Source of the DNA: JOPF133 sp052144935
Lineage (GTDB): Bacteria > Acidobacteriota > Terriglobia > Bryobacterales > Bryobacteraceae
Reading direction: 5' to 3'
Assembly (NCBI GenBank): GCA_052144935.1
Contig: JBKQPR010000288.1
Coordinates: 1 to 36,527 of the forward strand
Length of the DNA: 36,527 nt
Below the pieces are notes generated by a model, which ran no database searches, had not been told where the DNA came from, and saw only the letters and a list, made by a program, of their open reading frames with translations. The number at the start of each line of letters is the position of its first letter. Positions within the stretch are counted from its first letter, which is position 1. Position numbers and translations under genes: made by a program. Shown piece after piece: positions 32,001-36,527 of this stretch.

Positions 32001-35000
32001 AATCGGCGTCGGCGGTTTCGGCGCGCGTGCCGATGATGGCGGTCTTCAATGCGTTCACGGCTTCGGACGCCTGCCCGGAGCGCGCATGCAGCTCCGCGAC
32101 TTTGATCATCCACTGCGGATCGCGATAGGTCAGCTCATAGAGACGGCCATAGCTCTTAATGGCATCGTCGAACCGCATCAGGCGCTCTTCGAGGCGGGCT
32201 TTGGCTTCGAAAACGTCGGCGCGATCCGGCCGCGCCTTGATGGCGCGCTCGTAATCGGCGATGGCCGCCGGAAAATCCTCGGTCACGGTTTCGATCCGGC
32301 CGAGCACGATGGGCCAGCGATAATCGAGCGGCGCTTCCGTGACGGTTTTTCGATAGAACGCCAGGAGACGCGCGGCCTGGTTGTGCGCCACGGCATAAGC
32401 CGCGGCTTCCTTGGTGAGCGCTTCGTCTTCGGGGTAGCTATCGATCACCTCGATATACTGGTCCACTGCGCCGGCGTTGTCGTTCAAGCGGTCCAGCGCC
32501 GGGATCAGGCTGCGCCGGATGGTGGCGATTCGCCCGATGCGCTCGGCCGGCGTCAACGGGGATTGTTTCAGCCGCTGGATGGTGGCGAGCTGGTAATCGC
32601 GAAAGCCGCGATCGTCCTGCGCCTGGAGGTACGTATCGGCCATGGCTGTGAGGTATTCGGCGCGGAGAGGATCCGCCGCGAGCAACCCGGCCAGCAGCGT
32701 GCGGGCGCGATCGAACTGGCGCGCTTCGGTGGCGATGTGCACCGACTCCAGGGTGAACTGAGCGGCCAGATCCGCCCGAGCGCGTTTAGCGGCTTCGAGC
32801 AAAAGGTCGATGGCTTCGGCCGGCTGTTTATTGCGGACATGAAAATCGACCGCGCCGCGCACCACCCCAAGAATCAGAGGATGATCGCGATACAGGTCAG
32901 CCACCACGCGGGCCGCTCCGGCGATGTCCTGCTTCGATTCGAGACGGCGCGCGCCGGCCAGCGTGAGGCGCATCTTGTCGACCGGATCGCTTGTGATGGC
33001 GGTCAGACGCTCGCCGGCGCGTTCCTCGATGGCGTCGAACCCCAGGCGGCGGGCGGTCTCCTGCAGTTGGGCCAATTCCGTGGACGACTTCTCCACATCC
33101 ACGCGGGACCGCAACAGCGCTTCGAGATCCGCGCGGCGCTGCTGCGATTCCAACACGGAGATGCGCAGCGACACGGCCTGGGGCGAAGGATCGGAGGCCA
33201 TGGCGGCCGCGGTTGCCCGGTCCACCAAATCGCGTGTCTGCGGCCGCAGCGCCAGGCGAAGCAGGCGGCTGTGCGCGCTGTTCTGGCCGTCGACGGCGCC
33301 GGCCGTGTACTCGCGCACGGCGCTCGTGTAATCGCGCTTGCCTTCGTAAATGGCGCCGGCCTGATAGGCGAATAGAGCAGGATCGTCAAACTTCTTGCGG
33401 GCGGCGGCGATCCAGCGCAGCGCATCGTTGTAGAGGTAGTAGTCCCAGTAGACCGTGGCCGTATCCAACCAGGCTTCCGAATTGCCCGGTTGCGCCGCGG
33501 GCATGCGTTCCCAAAACGTACGAGCCCGGCCGAAGAGTTCGCGATCGGCGCAAATGTCGCCCATGCGCGCAAGAATGCTCTGGTCTTCCGGGTGGGCGCG
33601 TTGCTCATAACCGGCCAGGGTGACGGCGATTTCGGTGTCCCGCGGGTCGTACGCCGCCAGCGAGCGGTAAAGGGAGGACGCCTTGCCGGCGAACTCGTCC
33701 TTGCCGGGATAGGCCGCGGCCAGTGCGCGCGCGACCGGAGCGGCGGCTTCAAAATGGGAGAGCCACGCTTCCGCCTCCACCACAAATTGGACCGCCGCCG
33801 GATTGGCGGCCAGCGCCTGGTCGAATTGTCCGTTCACGATCGCCGGATTGGCGGCGCGGATCTCGGCCAGCTCGGGATAGAGCCGCCGCTGCTGAGCGAG
33901 CTGCTCGAAGAGCTGCGAGCGCAGTTGCGGGTCGTAGAACCAGTATTGCCGCAGCAGGCGCTCATAGGCCGCGCCGTTGGCAGTCTCCGGGCGCCCATAT
34001 GCCGCCAGCAGGTTGCGTACGAAGGCCAGGTCTTCGGGGAAGCGCTCGTGCGCGTACAGGTTCAACTGGAGATAGAGGGCGGCATCCGGATGGGTCTGGG
34101 AGACGATCTCGTTGAAGTAGCCTTCCAGTTCGCTGCCGGAGAATACCGCGATGACGTCGCGGCTGATCTTCTCGAGAGCGCTCCGCTCCTGCCGGCGCAA
34201 ATACCAGCGGGCGAGTTTGTGATACCAGGAGCGGTCCGCGAACTTGGCGATGGCCCTGGTATAGATATCCTCGACGTCGCGCGCCGTGCCGTTCTGTTCG
34301 AGGAACTCGGCCAGCCGTTGGTAGAGGCCCGGATCGTTGGGGTTGCGGTCGACCTCCGTGCGGTATACGCGAAGCGCGTCCAGCGGGCGCTTCAAGGCCG
34401 CCAGGCGGGAGAGATATTTGTTCAGCACCTCGACGTATGCGCCGGAGCGGGGGCCGGTGGGCGCCGGGTTGCCGGGTGCGCCGCCGCCCAGTGCCGCGGC
34501 CGTCCCCGGAATTTCCGGCGGGGCAAAGGGCGGCCCGCCGGCGTTGGGGCTCCCCACCGTGCCGCCTAACGGGGAAGCGCCTGGATTACCGGGGAACCCG
34601 CCGCCCGGATTGGCCGGCGGGCCGGCGGATTCCGGATTGGAACCGATAGGCACGCTGGAAGCCTTGGCCGCCAATTCACGCAGCAGTTGATCGTAGAGCG
34701 CAAATTCTTCGCTGGTGCGGTTGGCGCGCGCCAGGGCATCGGAAACTTCCATGGCCACCGGGACCCGCGACGCGCCGGCCGGGAAAGCCGCCAGGTACTC
34801 GCGGCCGGCGCGAATCACGGTGGCATCGTCGCCGTACGCGGCGTAGGCTGTAACCAGCGCCGCGCGCAAGGAATCGCGGTGCTCCGATCGCGGGAAGCGC
34901 TGCTCCAGCAGGGTCGTCAAACGGGCCGCGGCGGCGCGGTGGAAATAGGCGGTCGATTGCTGGTCCTGGCGCGCATATTCCCAGCGCGGCCCCGTCCCGT

Positions 35001-36507
35001 TCAGAATCAGCGAGAGGATGCCGTTCAGAAAACCGGGCGACGGATCGATGGTGGCGATGTCCTTGTAAAAAGAGAGGTCGCCCGAACCGAACTGGATGGG
35101 CAGATTGGCGTTGGTGAGCAGTAACTGAGCCAAACCATACAAGGCTCGTTCTGTTTGCGGCCCGGCAGCCGGCGGAACGCTGTAGAGCGCGTAGTAGAGG
35201 CGCGCCGCCTCGTTCACATCCGGCAGCCACTCGAACAGTTGCGCCAGGGTCAGCAACTCGTCGGCGGTCCATCCGCTCGGCGAGCCGGGCTGGCCGCCGG
35301 ACTCCTTGGCGATACGGTACTCCAGCAAGACGCGGCGCGCGGCGGGGGAGTTATTCTGGGCTCGAAAATAGCGGAACAGCCGGGCGGTGGCATCCAGGTC
35401 GGCGGGGTTCGATTCCAGCGCCGTGCGCGCCCGGCCGGCAAACTCGCGGAGCTGTCCTTCCTCCTCCAACAGCTTGAAGTAGGCGGCGGTCAGCTCTTCG
35501 GGCCAGAGAGGCTGGAAGGCCCGGTCGTAGAGCGACAGGGCAGCGGCCGGCGAGCCGCGGCGGACTTCCAGATCGGCGCGCATCCGCAAGGGCTCGAAGG
35601 GGTCATGAAAAGCGCTCCCGTAGCTGGCGATCTGGGTTTCGGCGGCGGCGAATTGGCGGCTGGCGGCGAGGTGTTCGATCAGCTTGCGCCAGGCGGCAGG
35701 CTCTTTGGGATAACGCGCCACCCACGCGCGGAACACGGGATCGGCGACGGCGGCCGGAAGAGCTTCCCGCTCGGCCACGCCAGCCATGCGGTCGAATGCC
35801 TTCCAGCCGCGCTGCGCGGAGGCCGGTTGGAGCGGATCGTCGGGCGCGGCAGCCGCGGCGGTCAGCGCAGCGAGTTCGTCGCGCGGCCGGATGCGCCGGT
35901 GGTAAAAATCCGCCAATTCGATTTGCGCGGCGTAACGATCGGGCGCGTTTGCGGCGTTCGCCACGTAGCTCTTCCAGTCCGCTTCGGCGGCGGCGAAATC
36001 AAGCGCCACCTCGGCTTCCTGCGCCCGCAGGCGGTATAGCATGGCGTCGCGCGGCGCGCTGGAAATCAGGTTGGTGAGCGCCGGCCGGCTTTCGGCAGGC
36101 GGCCGCAGGATGGGCACGGAGCCACCCGGCATGGAGACGCTGCGGAAGAGTGCAGCGATGGCCGGCCCGGCAGGGGTGTGCTGCACCCATTGCGGGAGGC
36201 CGGCGTGAAGGAGCCAGGCGCCGCAAACCAGGAGCACGGCGGCAATCAGAGGTGCTCCGATCAATGCCGCCCGGACAAGGTGGGGCAGCCAGGATTGTCG
36301 GCTGCCCCGCAAGGGCGGCCGACCCAGTAATGTTGATGGCCGGCAAGGACTCTGCTGACCTATGTCGCCGACCGCGCGGTGTTGTTCCTTTGCCTGGGAA
36401 CACCCCCTTGGGCGCCTTAAGAGAATCGCTGAGATCGCCGGGTTGACAGACGGGGCGCCCTCTGGGCCCGTCTGTCCCACATGGCTGCCTAAGGACTTGC
36501 CGGGCAT
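29032..36507 (-). CDS. Giant membrane-anchored TPR-repeat protein (about 2,400-2,490 residues; start uncertain)
   Basis: One uninterrupted frame encodes up to 2,491 residues. A single membrane helix near 80-100 (ALIGAPLIAAVLLVCGAWLL) anchors it, leaving a very long alpha-helical solenoid of TPR-type repeats, presumably periplasmic. Clear TPR units include DPDAYLTLGDSYAQAGQGAT with ITEFEHALELDPDRGDAHDR (about 1850-1890) and PLDYRWPIVLGRIETVTEDF with AIADYERAIKARPDRADVFE (about 1390-1435). A Gly/Pro-rich linker (about 622-690; GGGFPGNPGASPLGG) splits it into an N- and a C-terminal solenoid. No enzyme domain is visible. The ATG at 36507 is probably not the true start: the first 65 codons contain palindromes, and TTG at 36312 or TTG at 36264 could start just before the helix. 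The frame is also open to the window edge. It overlaps the 585-residue gene by ATGA. Confidence 0.83.
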   Translation of the reverse strand: MPGKSLGSHVGQTGPEGAPSVNPAISAILLRRPRGCSQAKEQHRAVGDIGQQSPCRPSTLLGRPPLRGSRQSWLPHLVRAALIGAPLIAAVLLVCGAWLLHAGLPQWVQHTPAGPAIAALFRSVSMPGGSVPILRPPAESRPALTNLISSAPRDAMLYRLRAQEAEVALDFAAAEADWKSYVANAANAPDRYAAQIELADFYHRRIRPRDELAALTAAAAAPDDPLQPASAQRGWKAFDRMAGVAEREALPAAVADPVFRAWVARYPKEPAAWRKLIEHLAASRQFAAAETQIASYGSAFHDPFEPLRMRADLEVRRGSPAAALSLYDRAFQPLWPEELTAAYFKLLEEEGQLREFAGRARTALESNPADLDATARLFRYFRAQNNSPAARRVLLEYRIAKESGGQPGSPSGWTADELLTLAQLFEWLPDVNEAARLYYALYSVPPAAGPQTERALYGLAQLLLTNANLPIQFGSGDLSFYKDIATIDPSPGFLNGILSLILNGTGPRWEYARQDQQSTAYFHRAAAARLTTLLEQRFPRSEHRDSLRAALVTAYAAYGDDATVIRAGREYLAAFPAGASRVPVAMEVSDALARANRTSEEFALYDQLLRELAAKASSVPIGSNPESAGPPANPGGGFPGNPGASPLGGTVGSPNAGGPPFAPPEIPGTAAALGGGAPGNPAPTGPRSGAYVEVLNKYLSRLAALKRPLDALRVYRTEVDRNPNDPGLYQRLAEFLEQNGTARDVEDIYTRAIAKFADRSWYHKLARWYLRRQERSALEKISRDVIAVFSGSELEGYFNEIVSQTHPDAALYLQLNLYAHERFPEDLAFVRNLLAAYGRPETANGAAYERLLRQYWFYDPQLRSQLFEQLAQQRRLYPELAEIRAANPAIVNGQFDQALAANPAAVQFVVEAEAWLSHFEAAAPVARALAAAYPGKDEFAGKASSLYRSLAAYDPRDTEIAVTLAGYEQRAHPEDQSILARMGDICADRELFGRARTFWERMPAAQPGNSEAWLDTATVYWDYYLYNDALRWIAAARKKFDDPALFAYQAGAIYEGKRDYTSAVREYTAGAVDGQNSAHSRLLRLALRPQTRDLVDRATAAAMASDPSPQAVSLRISVLESQQRRADLEALLRSRVDVEKSSTELAQLQETARRLGFDAIEERAGERLTAITSDPVDKMRLTLAGARRLESKQDIAGAARVVADLYRDHPLILGVVRGAVDFHVRNKQPAEAIDLLLEAAKRARADLAAQFTLESVHIATEARQFDRARTLLAGLLAADPLRAEYLTAMADTYLQAQDDRGFRDYQLATIQRLKQSPLTPAERIGRIATIRRSLIPALDRLNDNAGAVDQYIEVIDSYPEDEALTKEAAAYAVAHNQAARLLAFYRKTVTEAPLDYRWPIVLGRIETVTEDFPAAIADYERAIKARPDRADVFEAKARLEERLMRFDDAIKSYGRLYELTYRDPQWMIKVAELHARSGQASEAVNALKTAIIGTRAETADADFEIAGHLETWHILPDAVTFAGRAANLRGDDLFKEDVFRPVLYARIMARARRMDAVLPHLGAGPAIDQQVAQSTGEIISEMYTPEEKARLEQALVSRAAGFPRLTRDSTLLTLLETAGLADLEARWRRQSMTAAAHEVDQRFVTLQSQRGLYGELGRQLEEYAAANPGQSVEGSALDQAAQAFIHAGDLDSQVRVMRKALGRNSLSGNLSDRYLALMVARQPDELLAIVRGNPIADVRNRAVQLAIAAGTPALAYSAVEARGRALDPVWTRAYTALSGHYFDDHSPAIDAAFQAALDTRTIGERLRTPLKPDNIIAGSVWFYYGARYGDYLATGKSAAAEGWLPAYLEAEPDDPDAYLTLGDSYAQAGQGATAITEFEHALELDPDRGDAHDRIAGVLWSEGRHADAVARWKSALATFLRVQSRGVRVPEPFWGRVAETFTDIGERHAFADLRGDIAHLLGDYYQRNREYRLNELIEPAARASIASGEGTGWLVELARTMEDPESILNALMRTPGITGAQRISLQRDLVTLLSRRAETSFGDDREFRAIRAVFVRLQLISMLLDAGDVKGASAEWSQIPPVTGSQPRWQRDQLRDEVEIRLASKTGALDSLLARYGSQPESAPPPESLRTGALMLRRDGDENGARRVLEFLYDRELRNGQLEAGNFLGLAEVKLQRNDTAAALALLNRMVLVLEDGTDTLLPAAGLLGKYGKTAEAADFIRRRVRSVPWDSEAKVQLARTLPSGSAEREPLLAAAVADTQAAYKLRAEAARMHAPRPVAGVSGTELALLSSGSVTPDTAAKPYQVEARIDASGAVASPEVKLRLWLDALAIAPTGERVRLGALRTAIALQRDNLALALDQFRAQPQMGFNPAMSYYNRRGEYRPYQPSAASFVLPPPLLTDDERVSIAESLAAGAERIDDLNAAQNHLQAAIALRPDNPSDARRGALVRHLDAVTAEQRRRATNTAHQPVIKNAIEQEHVVRPRITRSAP
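36282..36308. repeat. Palindrome GGGGCAGCC / GGCTGCCCC near the start of the giant gene
   Basis: Arms at 36282-36290 and 36300-36308 form a perfect 9-bp stem with a 9-nt loop. It is related in its GGGGCAG core to the REP-like elements at 24822 and 36508. It lies directly before the codons of the membrane helix. Confidence 0.6.
36445..36476. repeat. Palindrome GACAGACGGG / CCCGTCTGTC
   Basis: Arms at 36445-36454 and 36467-36476 form a perfect 10-bp stem with a 12-nt GC-rich loop. It lies inside the longest version of the giant TPR frame and supports a later start for that protein. Confidence 0.6.
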
Positions 36508-36527
36508 GTGGGGCAGGCGCTTTCGCC
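36508..36527. repeat. REP-like element cut by the window end
   Basis: GTGGGGCAGGCGCTTTCGCC contains the left arm GGCAGGCG and the beginning of its complement, CGCC, around a short loop. It matches the palindrome at 24822-24842 in the first arm. The rest presumably lies past the window edge. Confidence 0.5.

Noticed and set aside
31450..33375. 641-residue + strand open frame
   Set aside because: Antisense shadow of the giant TPR gene in high-GC DNA.

Overview
The window looks like chromosomal DNA from a high-GC member of the Acidobacteriota, most likely the Solibacter/Bryobacter group. This is inferred from the orphan FtsX-type permease with two permease modules (the acidobacterial ADOP type), the many Tat-exported carbohydrate enzymes, the Gly/Arg-rich inserts in proteins, the short GC-rich palindromic repeats and the giant TPR protein. 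No rRNA, tRNA, CRISPR array, transposase or prophage gene was found.

Layout. 1-118: C-terminal end of an unidentified + strand gene. 293-2305 (-): a compact three-gene operon for a cupin, a DapA/NanA-type aldolase or lyase, and a tandem-domain bacterial microcompartment (BMC-T) shell protein. The aldolase carries a C-terminal helical tail like a BMC encapsulation peptide, so this may be a minimal microcompartment or a satellite of one. 2496-5018 (+): ADOP permease. 5019-7425: palindromes, a Gly/Tyr/Ser-repeat secreted protein, a decayed secreted-protein gene and an unusual receiver-domain protein. 7851-9161: Tat-exported Gfo/Idh/MocA oxidoreductase.

9494-17329 (+) is a phosphate-acquisition block: PhoR-like kinase, DcaP-like outer-membrane porin, pstS-pstC-pstA-pstB and phoU. 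An 11-bp phased direct repeat before pstS is a good Pho-box candidate. No PhoB-type regulator lies in the window. 17437-17964 encodes a small exported molybdopterin-fold protein without the usual cysteine.

17976-17991 is a perfect 16-bp palindrome identical to the bacterial parS (ParB-binding) consensus, which suggests an origin-proximal position. It overlaps the stop codon of the first of two tandemly duplicated coiled-coil genes (17980-18252 and 18339-18611, both -). A basic, histone-H1-like protein with a repeated DNA-binding-type motif follows (18661-19155, -).

19233-25903 holds a secreted S9 peptidase, a Tat-signal mannonate-dehydratase-like protein and a Tat-signal GH2 glycosidase. The last two both carry Gly/Arg-rich inserts, and a REP-like palindrome lies inside the glycosidase gene. 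26130-26978 encodes an HDOD protein. 27278-36507 (-) is a two-gene unit: a membrane-anchored TPR protein of about 2,400-2,490 residues, translationally coupled to a 585-residue secreted protein of unknown function. The 5' end of the giant gene is full of palindromes, so its start is uncertain.

Functions are read from the sequence and recalled family motifs only; no search was run.
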